From Belnapia moabensis DSM 16746 (GTDB lineage: Bacteria > Pseudomonadota > Alphaproteobacteria > Acetobacterales > Acetobacteraceae), in contig NZ_JQKB01000038.1 in NCBI RefSeq assembly GCF_000745835.1, forward strand, positions 1 to 49,692: 49,692 nucleotides of DNA, written 5' to 3'. The notes beneath the pieces were generated by a model. It did not search any database. It was not told the DNA's origin and worked only from the letters and a program-made list of their open reading frames with translations. Of the stretch, positions 1 through 8,424 are shown piece after piece (position 1 is the first letter of the stretch; each line of letters opens with the position of its first letter). A program made the translations under genes and the position numbers.

Positions 1-1
1 G

Positions 2-124
2 GCGCCGGCGCGCAGCAAGCAGCAGCTGAAACGTGCGGCGATCAGCCATATGCGTAGCCTTGCCAAGCGGCCGCAGCGGATCCGCTCCATCTTTCAGCAC
101 CCCCAATTCCGCTACGCCGCGTAG
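2..124 (+). CDS. IS630-type transposase, C-terminal end (partial at window edge)
   Basis: An open frame enters from the left edge and stops with TAG at 122-124. Its last 40 residues are basic and end in FQHPQFRYAA, which resembles the C-terminus of IS630-type DDE transposases as I remember them. Only the tail is visible, so catalytic residues cannot be checked. The next gene is an SBP that begins mid-domain around base 150, after the dinucleotide TA at 149-150. That fits an IS630-type element inserted at TA, with its end about 25 bases beyond the stop. The family call rests on this short tail plus the truncation beside it. Confidence 0.5.
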   Translation, partial: APARSKQQLKRAAISHMRSLAKRPQRIRSIFQHPQFRYAA

Positions 125-149
125 TCAAGACAATGGGGGCCGCCTCAAT

Positions 150-963
150 AAACTCGATCCATTGGAGCTACGACACCTACTGCCTGTCGCACGCCACCGG
201 CGAACCCTTGGTGAAGCAGGGCTATGACAGCTGGTTCTTCATCACACCGAATTACGCCTTCGGCCACATGCTGCAAGCCGATACGACGCATTCCGTTGAG
301 AGCAGCGGTGGCCGCGTCGTCGGAAGTGTGACTTACCCCTTCCCCGAGACGACAGACTTCTCCGCCTTCCTGCTGCAGGCGCAGGCGAGCGGTGCAAAGG
401 TGGTCGCCTTCCTCGGTGCAGGCACAGACTTCGTCAACGCGGTGAAGCAGGCAGCGGAGTTCGGGCTGATGCGCGGCAGGCTCCGATTCGTCGGGCTGAC
501 CGGCTACATCAACAGCGTGATGTCGCTCGGCCTCGCTGCGGCGCAGGGACTGACGCAAACGGAAACCTTCTACTGGGACCTCAACGACCGCACGCGGGCC
601 TTCATGGCCCGGTTGCGACCGGAATTGCCGCCAAACACTTTCCCCTGCCACAACCAGGCCGGCGACTATTCTGCCCTGCTGCACTACCTGAAGGCAGCCA
701 AGGCCATCGGCATCGCGCGGGCGAAGGCGTCCGGGCGCGACGCCGTCGCGGCGATGAAGGAGATGCCGACCGATGACGACGCCTTTGGCACCGGTACCGT
801 CCGCCGCGATGGACGCAAGCTACACCCAACCTATCTGTTCACCGTGAAATCGCCTGCCGAGAGCCGTGCGCCGGGGGATGTCTACAAGGTTCTCGCCGTC
901 ACGCCAGCGGAGCGGTCCTTCCGCTCGATCAAGGATGGCAAATGCATGATGGCGAAGTCCTGA
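150..963 (+). pseudogene. ABC transporter substrate-binding protein, 5'-truncated
   Basis: The frame matches the C-terminal two thirds of the roughly 410-residue branched-chain-type periplasmic binding proteins found elsewhere in this window. It shares the IHW.YDT segment, SWFFITPNYAFGH, TDFSAFLLQAQASGAKV, FYWDLNDRTRAF, MPTDDDAFG and DGRKLHPTYLF. The first 145 or so residues, including signal peptide and most of lobe 1, are absent. Homology begins just after the inferred end of the IS630-type element. The ATG at 133 lies in the IS-derived sequence and is unlikely to be a natural start. The conserved Cys before PN.IHW is lost at the junction, while the C-terminal Cys (GKC) remains. It is probably non-functional because it cannot be exported. 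Confidence 0.8.
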
Positions 964-966
964 GCC

Positions 967-1851
967 ATGACAGATCCTGGCATTGAGGCGATCCGCGCCC
1001 TGCTCGCCTCCCGCCCGCGGCCGACGGAGTTGGCCGAGCGACGGCGTAGGTTGGACGCCCTTGGCGCCCAATATCCACTGCCCGCCGATGTGCGCATTGA
1101 GTCGGTCACCGCGAATGGCATCCAGGCCGAGTGGAACAGCACGCCCGGCGCCGAGGCATCGCGGGCGATGCTCTACCTGCATGGCGGCGGCTATGTCGCT
1201 GGCTCGCTGCTCAGCCATCGGTCCATGGTGGCGGAGACCGGTCGGGCAGCTGGACTGCGCTGCCTCGCGCTCGACTACCGCTTAGCGCCGGAGCATCCAT
1301 TTCCCGCCGCGGTCGAGGATGCGGTGGCCGGCTATCGCTACCTGCTTGACCAGGGCTTCGCCCCGTCCCGCATTGCCATCGGCGGCGACAGTGCCGGCGG
1401 TGGGCTGACCGCCGCGACGCTGGTGGCACTGCGTGACCAAGGCCTGCCCATACCAGCCTGCGCCTGGCTGATTTCGCCCTGGGTCGACCTCGAGAGCACA
1501 GGCGAGAGCATGGCCAGCAAGGCCGCCAGCGACCCGATGGTGCAGAAGCCGTACCTGCTGGAGATTGCGGATCTTTATCTTGGCGGTATCAAACCACGCA
1601 CGCCGCTTGCCTCGCCGCTGCATGCCGCACTGCACGGCCTGCCGCCGCTGCTGATCCAGGTCGGGGCGGCGGAGACCCTGCTGGACGATGCAGTGATGTT
1701 CGCACGCCGCGCCGGGGCCGAGGATGTCGCGGTGACGCTCGAGATCTGGCCAGAGATGATTCATGTCTGGCATCTCTTCCACCCTCAGGTCGCGGCCGGG
1801 CGCAAGGCGCTAGCCGCCGCCGGAGATTTTGTGCGGCGCCACTTCAGGTAG
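967..1851 (+). CDS. HSL-family alpha/beta hydrolase (lactone hydrolase / esterase-like)
   Basis: This 294-residue hydrolase belongs to the hormone-sensitive-lipase family. The oxyanion motif HGGG lies at about residues 72-75 and the nucleophile motif GDSAGG at about 140-145 (Ser142). The Asp is probably in the LLDDAV segment and the His in IHVWHLF near the C-terminus. It has no signal peptide, so it is cytoplasmic. Length and overall sequence recall monoterpene epsilon-lactone hydrolases of the MlhB type, which open lactones made by Baeyer-Villiger monooxygenases; that substrate is inference from family and neighbours. The ATG sits 3 bases after the stop of the truncated SBP gene, so it was once translationally coupled to it. 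The IS insertion upstream may have separated it from its promoter. Confidence 0.8.
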   Translation: MTDPGIEAIRALLASRPRPTELAERRRRLDALGAQYPLPADVRIESVTANGIQAEWNSTPGAEASRAMLYLHGGGYVAGSLLSHRSMVAETGRAAGLRCLALDYRLAPEHPFPAAVEDAVAGYRYLLDQGFAPSRIAIGGDSAGGGLTAATLVALRDQGLPIPACAWLISPWVDLESTGESMASKAASDPMVQKPYLLEIADLYLGGIKPRTPLASPLHAALHGLPPLLIQVGAAETLLDDAVMFARRAGAEDVAVTLEIWPEMIHVWHLFHPQVAAGRKALAAAGDFVRRHFR

Positions 1852-2037
1852 AGGTGGTGAACAAACTCAGCGATGCGTCAAGTTTGACAGGTGTTTCGGT
1901 GGGATAGGGAACGCTATGGAAAACCTGACCGACGACAGTGGCGGCCGTGCATAATTTTCGACGGTCAATAACACTATGTCGGTACCGCCGCCCTTTCCAA
2001 GGTCGGTGACATGGCTCACGACGTTCAAACAAGAAGT

Positions 2038-2469
2038 TTAACCGTTCTCGTCTAGCCGCAGCACCGGCACAGTGAGACTAGGATCGACATCCCAATAACC
2101 AACCTGCAGCCTTTGACCGAGTTGCAGTGTAACGGGAGCTTCAGTCTGTAAGGGCGCAAGCAGGCGAACGCCCTCAGCGAGATCGGCGGTCACGAGCACG
2201 GTGGGCAGCTCGTTGCGGAAGGCTGGATGGAAGGCGTGGTGCGCCACAGTCCAGCTATGCACATGCGCCGCGCCACACGCCTCCACCCAGTCGCAAGCGA
2301 AAGAATGACAGGCATCACAGAGCGGTCGTGGGTAATGGCGAAGCCGTCCGCAATCGGTGCAGCATTGCAGTAGGAGCCGGTGCTGCCGCAGCCCGTCCCA
2401 ATAGGGTCGACTGTCTTCGGTGATCTCGGGCCGCGGCTTCGGCGGCATCGCCTGGGACATTGCTGTCAC
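2038..2469 (-). CDS. Zn-ribbon OB-fold protein (DUF35), thiolase partner
   Basis: This 143-residue protein has the DUF35 layout: an N-terminal helix region (PYWDGLRQHRLLLQCC), a rubredoxin-like zinc ribbon with C..C and C..C pairs (CTDCGRLRHYPRPLCDAC), and a C-terminal OB-fold. DUF35 proteins form complexes with SCP2-type thiolases or HMG-CoA-synthase-like enzymes and help bind acyl-CoA. The start is GTG at 2469, overlapping the thiolase stop in a GTGA junction; an ATG at 2460 is the alternative. It is the last gene of the five-gene minus-strand operon and should act with the thiolase encoded just upstream. Confidence 0.88.
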   Translation of the reverse strand: MTAMSQAMPPKPRPEITEDSRPYWDGLRQHRLLLQCCTDCGRLRHYPRPLCDACHSFACDWVEACGAAHVHSWTVAHHAFHPAFRNELPTVLVTADLAEGVRLLAPLQTEAPVTLQLGQRLQVGYWDVDPSLTVPVLRLDENG

Positions 2470-3620
2470 TCCCTCGCCATGATGGCGAGCGTGCCATCGC
2501 CGAGATCGCCGTAGCCGGTGACAAGGCCAAGCCTAGCATCGGGAACCTGAGCCTGACCCGCCTCACCGCGTAACTGCCGCACCAACTCCACAACATGGTT
2601 CATCCCCGCCATATGGGCTTGCGACAACAGCCCGCCATGGGTGTTGACGGGCAACCGGCCGCCAAGGCCAAGCGCACCGCCTTCGACAAAGCGGCCGCCC
2701 TCGCCCTTGGGACAGAAACCGAGGTCCTCGAGCTGGCACAGGACGATGTAGGTGAAGCAGTCGTAAATCTCGGCAACCTGGATGTCGCCCGGCGCCACGC
2801 CGGCCATGGCGAAAGCGCGCGGCGCCACCTTGGCAATGCCGAGCCTGGTGATGTCGGCGCGCTGGGTGATGGTGCTGGGCGAGTCCGGATGGCCCTCTCC
2901 CATGCCGGTAATGAGCACGCGCGGCTTCGCGGCATCGCGCGCGCATTCGGCGGCACTGACGATGACGGCCGCACCACCGTCGCTCTCCAGACTGCAATCC
3001 AGCAGGCGGAGAGGATCGGCAATCATTCGGCTCGCCTGGTGGTCCTCGATGGTGATCGGCTTGGTCATGCGCGCATTGCCGTTGAGGATGGCGTGCTGGC
3101 GCGTGGTCACTGCGATCTCGGCTAGTTGCCGGCTGGTGGTCCCGAACAACTCCATATGCCGCCGTGCCATGGGGGCGTAGTACTGCGCCGGGGCGACGGC
3201 GCCGACCGGCGCCTCGAACTCGCCCACCGTACGGAACTGCGGCATGGCCTGCACCCTCGCACCAATACGCTGAGTTCGTCCGGTGCGCCCGACCGGCAAC
3301 AAAACATGGCGGCAGATGCCGCTGGCAACCGCCATAGCCGCACATTGCAGCGCTGCCACCGAGCCGGCGCCGCCGAGTGGAGTCGCCGCCGAGTAACGCA
3401 GATCTGGAATGCTAAGGTTGGTGACGAAATCCTCGGCGACCGAAGCGCCGCTCGGGATCGGCATGACGATGCCGTCGATGTCGTGCGGCCGCAGTCCGGC
3501 ATCGGCGATGGCCTTGAGCGAGGCCTCCAGCTGCAACATCAACGCACTTCGTCCGCTCGCGTCGCGGGTGTAGTCGGTGTCACCGATGCCGGTAACGGCG
3601 GCCCTGCCGCTGATGCTCAT
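2466..3620 (-). CDS. SCP2-type thiolase-fold protein (lipid-transfer / Ltp2-like)
   Basis: This 384-residue thiolase-superfamily protein is of the sterol-carrier/lipid-transfer kind. Canonical thiolases carry a nucleophilic Cys near residue 90; here the region reads TPLGGAGSVAALQCAAMAV and the expected site appears to be Gly/Ala/Ser, with the only Cys further along the helix. The C-terminal motif TGYGDLGDG also departs from the CxG of true thiolases. Such Cys-less enzymes paired with DUF35 include Ltp2-ChsH2, which performs retro-aldol cleavage of acyl-CoA side chains. A similar C-C lyase role is inferred here. A strong GGAGGAGG ribosome site precedes the ATG, and the stop overlaps the DUF35 start. 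Confidence 0.85.
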   Translation of the reverse strand: MSISGRAAVTGIGDTDYTRDASGRSALMLQLEASLKAIADAGLRPHDIDGIVMPIPSGASVAEDFVTNLSIPDLRYSAATPLGGAGSVAALQCAAMAVASGICRHVLLPVGRTGRTQRIGARVQAMPQFRTVGEFEAPVGAVAPAQYYAPMARRHMELFGTTSRQLAEIAVTTRQHAILNGNARMTKPITIEDHQASRMIADPLRLLDCSLESDGGAAVIVSAAECARDAAKPRVLITGMGEGHPDSPSTITQRADITRLGIAKVAPRAFAMAGVAPGDIQVAEIYDCFTYIVLCQLEDLGFCPKGEGGRFVEGGALGLGGRLPVNTHGGLLSQAHMAGMNHVVELVRQLRGEAGQAQVPDARLGLVTGYGDLGDGTLAIMARE

Positions 3621-5182
3621 GCGGTCTCCTCCTCCGGCAGCAGGCCCTCGGCCAAGGCGCGCTCCACCTCATGGCGCTGGATCTTGCCGGTGGTGCTGCG
3701 TGGCAGCGCCTCCAGTGGCACGAAGCGGATGCCCTTCGGCTGCTTATAGCCGGCCAGCGCGGCGCGGCAGGCTAGGCGCAGCGCCTCCGCATCGAGATCA
3801 GAGGACTTGCGGGCGACCACCGCGATCGGCACCTCACCCCAGCGCGGGTCTGACTGGCGCACCACGACCGCATCGGCAACGCGCGGGTCGGCCAGGATCA
3901 CACGCTCGATCTCAGCGGGATAGACGTTCTCGCCGCCCGATTTGATCAGGTATTTGACGCGGTCGACGAATTGGAGCTTGCCGTCGGCACGGCGCCGGAA
4001 CATGTCGCCCATGTGAAACCAGCCGCCGCGGAAGTCATGCGCCGTCGCATCAGGCGCGTTCCAGTAACCGCTGAACAAGGTCGGCCCGCGCACCGCTGCC
4101 TCGCCAGCCTCGCCCTCTGCCACATCCCCATCCTCGGCGTCCACCAGCCGCAGCTCGCAGAAGGATGTCTGAGTCTTCGCCAAGTCGGACGGTACCACGC
4201 CGATCGGGACCAGGCCGATGGAGCAGGGCGCCATGCCGGTCTCGGTCGAGCCGAAGCTGTTGACGTAGGGCGCGCCGAGCAGTGCCGTTACCTCGGCGAT
4301 CTGGTGCGCCGGCACCAGGTCGGCCATGGTGCCGCAGAGCGTCATGCCGCGCGGCGTGATGCAGCGCTCCCGCATTTCGGAGACCAGCGGCCCGATCATG
4401 CCAGGCATCAGCCGCAGCCAGCCGAGGCGGTGCGCGCCGACGATGCCGGCCAGACCCGCCGCGTCGAAGCCGTCCAGCATCATGGCATGGCCGCCATAGA
4501 GCAGGGTGCTCAGCGCTTCCTCGATGCCGGCCATGTGGTACAGCGGCGCCCAGACCGCCGAGACGGCGGTACGCGGCAGCCCGAATTCGGCCAGCCGCAG
4601 CATCGAGCGCGACACTTCTGTGCGGTGGCTGATCACCGCGCCCTTCGGCACGCCAGTGGTGCCGCTAGTGAAGAGAATCAGCAGCGGATCGTCGGGCCGG
4701 GCGAGGTCCGGCGGCGGCTGATCGCTGGCGCGTTCCAGCGCCGCCTCGTACTCCGGGCCAAGGCGCAGCATCGGGAGGCCGCGCGTCAGCGGCGCCGACT
4801 TCTCGGCATGCCGCGGCGAAGCGAAGACCGCGCGCGGCGTGACAAGGTTGAGGCAATGCTGCAACTCGGCGCCCGCCAGGCGCCAGTTTTGCGCCGCCAG
4901 GATGGCGCCGCGCAGCGCCAGGGCGAGCAGCAGCTCGGGGTATTCGCGGCGGTTCTCGGCGATGACTGCCACCCGGTCGCCGCGGCTGACGCCCATGGCG
5001 GCGAGCAGGTTCGCGGCGCGGTTCACGCGGTTGCTGAGAGCGCGGTAGCTGAGGATCAGGCTGCCGCCCTCCAGCGCCGGCGCATCGCCACGCTGCCGCA
5101 CCGTCTCGCGGAATAACCCGCCGATTGTGGCGCACTGCGCCTGGACCACCAGGGAACCTGGCATCATGGTATGTGGGTCCAT
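3617..5182 (-). CDS. AMP-forming acyl-CoA synthetase
   Basis: This 521-residue member of the ANL superfamily converts a carboxylic acid to acyl-CoA via acyl-AMP. Visible motifs in order are the P-loop-like FTSGTTGVPKG, the GSTETG adenine/acyl-site motif, GYWNAPDAT, the hinge region KSGGENVYPAEIE, and the C-terminal catalytic Lys in PRSTTGKIQRHEV. The length is normal for the family. It overlaps the thiolase start (ATGA) and its own start shares a base with the stop of the upstream Bug gene, so all these genes are translationally coupled. The substrate is not readable from sequence; an acid produced by lactone opening or ring cleavage is the inferred target. Confidence 0.9.
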   Translation of the reverse strand: MDPHTMMPGSLVVQAQCATIGGLFRETVRQRGDAPALEGGSLILSYRALSNRVNRAANLLAAMGVSRGDRVAVIAENRREYPELLLALALRGAILAAQNWRLAGAELQHCLNLVTPRAVFASPRHAEKSAPLTRGLPMLRLGPEYEAALERASDQPPPDLARPDDPLLILFTSGTTGVPKGAVISHRTEVSRSMLRLAEFGLPRTAVSAVWAPLYHMAGIEEALSTLLYGGHAMMLDGFDAAGLAGIVGAHRLGWLRLMPGMIGPLVSEMRERCITPRGMTLCGTMADLVPAHQIAEVTALLGAPYVNSFGSTETGMAPCSIGLVPIGVVPSDLAKTQTSFCELRLVDAEDGDVAEGEAGEAAVRGPTLFSGYWNAPDATAHDFRGGWFHMGDMFRRRADGKLQFVDRVKYLIKSGGENVYPAEIERVILADPRVADAVVVRQSDPRWGEVPIAVVARKSSDLDAEALRLACRAALAGYKQPKGIRFVPLEALPRSTTGKIQRHEVERALAEGLLPEEETA

Positions 5183-6147
5183 TAGTTGATGGGAATCCCG
5201 CGCTCGCGGATGATCGCCGCGACGCGATCGCGGCCCTGCTGCACGAAGCCGGCGAAGTCATCCGGCGTCATCGGTGCCGGTGTCACGTCGGGGCCAATCA
5301 TGATGCGGAAGCGCTCGCTGCGGATCAGCTTCGGCAGGATGCCGGCATAAAACTCGACGATCGGCGTGGGCACGCCGCTTTGCAGAGTCAGGCCGTGGAA
5401 CCAGCGGTATTGCACGCTCGGCAAACCCTGTTCGGCGAATGTCGGCACATCGCCCAGCGCGGCGACGCGGTCGGCTTGCGAGACGCCGAGCACGCGCAGC
5501 GCCCCGGCGCGGTGCTGCTCGCGCACCGCGACCGTCGTGCCGACAAAGGCCGGCACGGAGCCGGCGATCAGGTCGGTCACGGCCTCGGTCTCGCCGCGAT
5601 AGGGTACTGGCTCCAGGCTGAGACCGGTTGCCATGCAGATCATCTCGGCCAGGATGCGCGGGGCGCTGGTCACGCCGAAGGCGCCGTAACTAAGGCCGCC
5701 GCGGCGGCGAACCTCGGCGCTGAAATCGGCCATATTACGGGCGGGGAAGCTGTTGTTCACCGCGACGACGAAGGTGCCGGTGTACAGCGGCGTCAGCAGC
5801 AGCATGTCGCCTGGGCTGTAGGCAAGATGGCGCTGGAGCAGCGGGTTGATGAGTACCGCCGAGTCGCCGAACATTCCGAGAGTGTAGCCGTCCTTCGGCG
5901 CGCGCAGCGTCGTCTCGAGCCCGACCTGTCCGCCGGCCCCGGTGCGGTTCTCCACCACAACTGGCTGCCCGGTCTCCTCACGCAGCAGCTCGGCAAGCGC
6001 CCGGGCGCCGATGTCGGACTGGCCGCCAGGCGTCGCCGGCACGATGATCCGGATGGGACGGGCGGGGAAGGCCTGCGCCAGGGCCGGGCGCGCCAGGCTG
6101 AGGCCGCCGGCACCGAGGAGCAGGGATCTGCGTGACGATGCTGGCAT
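5182..6147 (-). CDS. Bug-family (TTT) extracytoplasmic solute receptor
   Basis: This is a periplasmic tripartite-tricarboxylate-transporter receptor of about 321 residues. The signal peptide carries a twin-arginine-like motif (SRRSLLLG) and ends at ALA-Q, followed by the Bug hallmark FPARPIRIIVPATPGGQSDI. I chose the ATG at 6147 because GGAGGG lies seven bases upstream. An earlier ATG at 6165 overlaps the ligase stop (ATGA) and would add MTEGIR. No TctA or TctB membrane subunit is encoded nearby, so it is an orphan receptor; Bug proteins also commonly serve as sensors. It is sandwiched between two CoA-ligase genes in the IclR-linked operon. Confidence 0.9.
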   Translation of the reverse strand: MPASSRRSLLLGAGGLSLARPALAQAFPARPIRIIVPATPGGQSDIGARALAELLREETGQPVVVENRTGAGGQVGLETTLRAPKDGYTLGMFGDSAVLINPLLQRHLAYSPGDMLLLTPLYTGTFVVAVNNSFPARNMADFSAEVRRRGGLSYGAFGVTSAPRILAEMICMATGLSLEPVPYRGETEAVTDLIAGSVPAFVGTTVAVREQHRAGALRVLGVSQADRVAALGDVPTFAEQGLPSVQYRWFHGLTLQSGVPTPIVEFYAGILPKLIRSERFRIMIGPDVTPAPMTPDDFAGFVQQGRDRVAAIIRERGIPIN

Positions 6148-6161
6148 TCTGATGCCCTCCG

Positions 6162-8309
6162 TCATGTCTCGCGCCAGATTGCCAGTGCGTCGAGCGCCTC
6201 GACCTCGCCGCCGCGCACCCAGAGCGGGTTTACCTCCAGCGTCTCAAGCGCAGGGCCAAGGGCCAGCGCGGCATCGCCGATGCAGGCGACGACCTCCGCC
6301 ACCCGGTCAAGGTCGGCGGCTGGCACTCCGCGCCCGCCGCGCAGCAGGGCGCCGCCGCGCAACTCCTCAAGCATCGCCCTGACCTCGGTTTGGGCGAGGG
6401 GCAGGGGGCGCAAAGCCACGTCCCGCAGCACTTCAACCCAGACGCCGCCCAAGCCAAGCGCCAGCACCGGCCCCCATTGTGCATCACAGGTCACACCAAC
6501 CAGCAGCTCGACCCCGCCGCGGCGCATCGGCGCCACCAGCACGCCATCCACGCTGGCGTCAGCCGGCACGCGCGCCTGCACGGCGTGGAAGCCACGGCGC
6601 ACCGCCGCCTCGCCCTCGAGGTTCAGCGCTACGCCGCCGATGTCACTCTTGTGCGCCACCTGGGCAGAGGCGAGCTTCAACACCACCGGCCCTCCGATGC
6701 GCGCTGCGGCCGCGACCGCCGTGGCTTCATCGCGCGCCAGCGTCATCGGCACCACCGGCACGCCGCAGCGCGACAACCAATCGAGCGCTTCTGCCTCCGA
6801 CCTCGGACGTGGCGGCGTTCCCGGCGAGGCAGGACGCGGCGCCGCGTCTGCCAGCCCGCGCCGTTGCCGTGCCGACCACCAGAAGGCCCCGCCCAGCGCC
6901 GCCATGCCGCGCTGCAGGCCGGCGGCGAGGTAGGGCAAGCGTAGCTCCTCGGCGATGCCCTGGGCCACCGGCGAAGCCGGCCGGCCGAGGCAGCTCAGCA
7001 GCACGGAAGGGATTGGCGCCTCCGCCAGCGCGTCCGCCATGTGCTGCCAGCCCGCGCGGTTCAACGGATCGGCGGCGTCACGCTCAAGGTCTGGCAGGTC
7101 GGCGAAGGTGACGAGGGCAGCGAGGCCGGGCTCCCGCGCCATCACCGTCAGCGTGCTCCCGAACAAGCTGCGGTCGAGTGTCGAGGCGCCGGTGATGTCG
7201 AGCGGGTTCTGCGGCGTTCCGTAATCGGGCAGCAGGTCGCGCAGCGCCATGGCACCGTCCGGCGAGAGCGGCGGCACCGTCATGCCGGCGGCCACCGCAG
7301 TATCGGCCGCGAGGCCACAGATACCGCCGGAGTTCGACATGATACCGAGCCCGCCTTCGCGTAGCACGCCGGTGCGGGCGAGCAGCGTCGCCGTGGTGAC
7401 GAGGTCCTCCATTGATGACACGCGTACCACCCCGTATTGCCGGCAGACCCCGTCGAAGACCCGGTCGTCGCCGACTAGCGCTCCGGTATGGGCGCGGGCT
7501 GACTGGGCCGCCGCCTCGCTCGCGCCGATTTTGCAAACGACGATTGGCTTGCCCGCGGCAAAGGCTTGGCGGGCTAGGGCAGTGAAGCGCTCGGGGTGCC
7601 GGATGGTCTCGAGAAAGAGGGCGATGGCGCGCACCCGCTCATCCGCCACGAAGGCCGCAGCGAAGTCGGCGAAGTCGAGATCAACCTCGTTGCCGGTGGT
7701 GACGAGATGGCTGAGCCCGCTGCCAAGTTGGCGCCCCAGCGTGTTGAGGTGGTGCCCGACCTGCCCGCTCTGCGAGATCGCGGCGACCGCGCCAGGCGGC
7801 GCGCCCGCCGCCAGCGGCGCGGTCCAGACCGGCACCCGGTCGAGATGGTTGATGAGGCCGAGGCAGTTCGGCCCGAGCAGCCGCAGCCCATTCTCGCGCG
7901 CCAGCACCCCCAATCGCGCTTGGGCCGCGGCGCCCGATTCGCCGGCCTCGGCGAAGCCCGAGGTGAGGATCACCGCCGCCCGGCCGCCTGCCGCGGCGAG
8001 GTCCAACAGCGCCTCCTCCACCGCCGCCATGGGGACCATAACGATGCCGAGCTCAGGCGGCGTGGCCAGGGCCGTGCACCGCTCCGCCGCCGAGCGACCA
8101 TGGACAATGCCGCCGCGGCGATTCACCAGCAGCACCTCACCGCCATACCCAAAGCCAGTGAGGTTCTGGAACGTCATCGCCGACCAGCGAGAACGGTCGG
8201 TGGCGCCCAGCAGAGCTACGGCACGCGGATGCAGCAGCGCTGCGATACCGGGGTCATGAGGGAAGGGTAGGGACGGCGCGGCAGGTCTGGCAGCATCGGG
8301 ATAGGCCAT
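6162..8309 (-). CDS. ADP-forming acyl-CoA ligase (acetate-CoA ligase family, fused alpha-beta)
   Basis: This is a single-chain NDP-forming acyl-CoA synthetase of about 715 residues. It has a CoA-binding Rossmann domain at the N-terminus (LLHPRAVALLGATDRS), two succinyl-CoA-synthetase-like domains in the middle, and a C-terminal ATP-grasp domain starting near residue 490 (VVLKLASAQVAHKSDIGGV). It would reversibly form acyl-CoA from acid, CoA and ATP. The adjacent ATGs at 8312 and 8309 follow GGGGAG; an upstream TTG at 8333 is less likely. It is the first gene of the minus-strand operon. The three-half-site operator at 8345-8371 lies just upstream, so its promoter is probably IclR-controlled. 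Confidence 0.88.
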   Translation of the reverse strand: MAYPDAARPAAPSLPFPHDPGIAALLHPRAVALLGATDRSRWSAMTFQNLTGFGYGGEVLLVNRRGGIVHGRSAAERCTALATPPELGIVMVPMAAVEEALLDLAAAGGRAAVILTSGFAEAGESGAAAQARLGVLARENGLRLLGPNCLGLINHLDRVPVWTAPLAAGAPPGAVAAISQSGQVGHHLNTLGRQLGSGLSHLVTTGNEVDLDFADFAAAFVADERVRAIALFLETIRHPERFTALARQAFAAGKPIVVCKIGASEAAAQSARAHTGALVGDDRVFDGVCRQYGVVRVSSMEDLVTTATLLARTGVLREGGLGIMSNSGGICGLAADTAVAAGMTVPPLSPDGAMALRDLLPDYGTPQNPLDITGASTLDRSLFGSTLTVMAREPGLAALVTFADLPDLERDAADPLNRAGWQHMADALAEAPIPSVLLSCLGRPASPVAQGIAEELRLPYLAAGLQRGMAALGGAFWWSARQRRGLADAAPRPASPGTPPRPRSEAEALDWLSRCGVPVVPMTLARDEATAVAAAARIGGPVVLKLASAQVAHKSDIGGVALNLEGEAAVRRGFHAVQARVPADASVDGVLVAPMRRGGVELLVGVTCDAQWGPVLALGLGGVWVEVLRDVALRPLPLAQTEVRAMLEELRGGALLRGGRGVPAADLDRVAEVVACIGDAALALGPALETLEVNPLWVRGGEVEALDALAIWRET

Positions 8310-8344
8310 CATCGCTCCCCAGGCACAGCCCAAGGCGCCATGCC

Positions 8345-8371
8345 ATTTCCTTTAAGCGGAAATTCATTTCC
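8345..8371 (-). promoter_or_regulatory. IclR-type operator upstream of the ligase operon
   Basis: Three hexamers alternate in orientation: ATTTCC at 8345, GGAAAT at 8358 and ATTTCC at 8366. The first two form the near-palindrome ATTTCCTTTAAGCGGAAAT. Read in the direction of the downstream operon, the order is GGAAAT, ATTTCC eight bases on, GGAAAT thirteen further. The same order and spacing occur at 9325-9351 before the other operon. IclR-family proteins bind such palindromes, and the iclR-type gene lies between the two sites. Confidence 0.7.
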
Positions 8372-8424
8372 GTTCAGCGAAGCATGCCCAGGCGGACAAC
8401 GTCAAGCGCCATCCGTCTTCCTGA

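Noticed and set aside
1887-1912. TTGACA-like promoter in the gap after the first esterase
   Set aside because: The -10 candidate (TAGGGA) is poor and no plus-strand gene follows.
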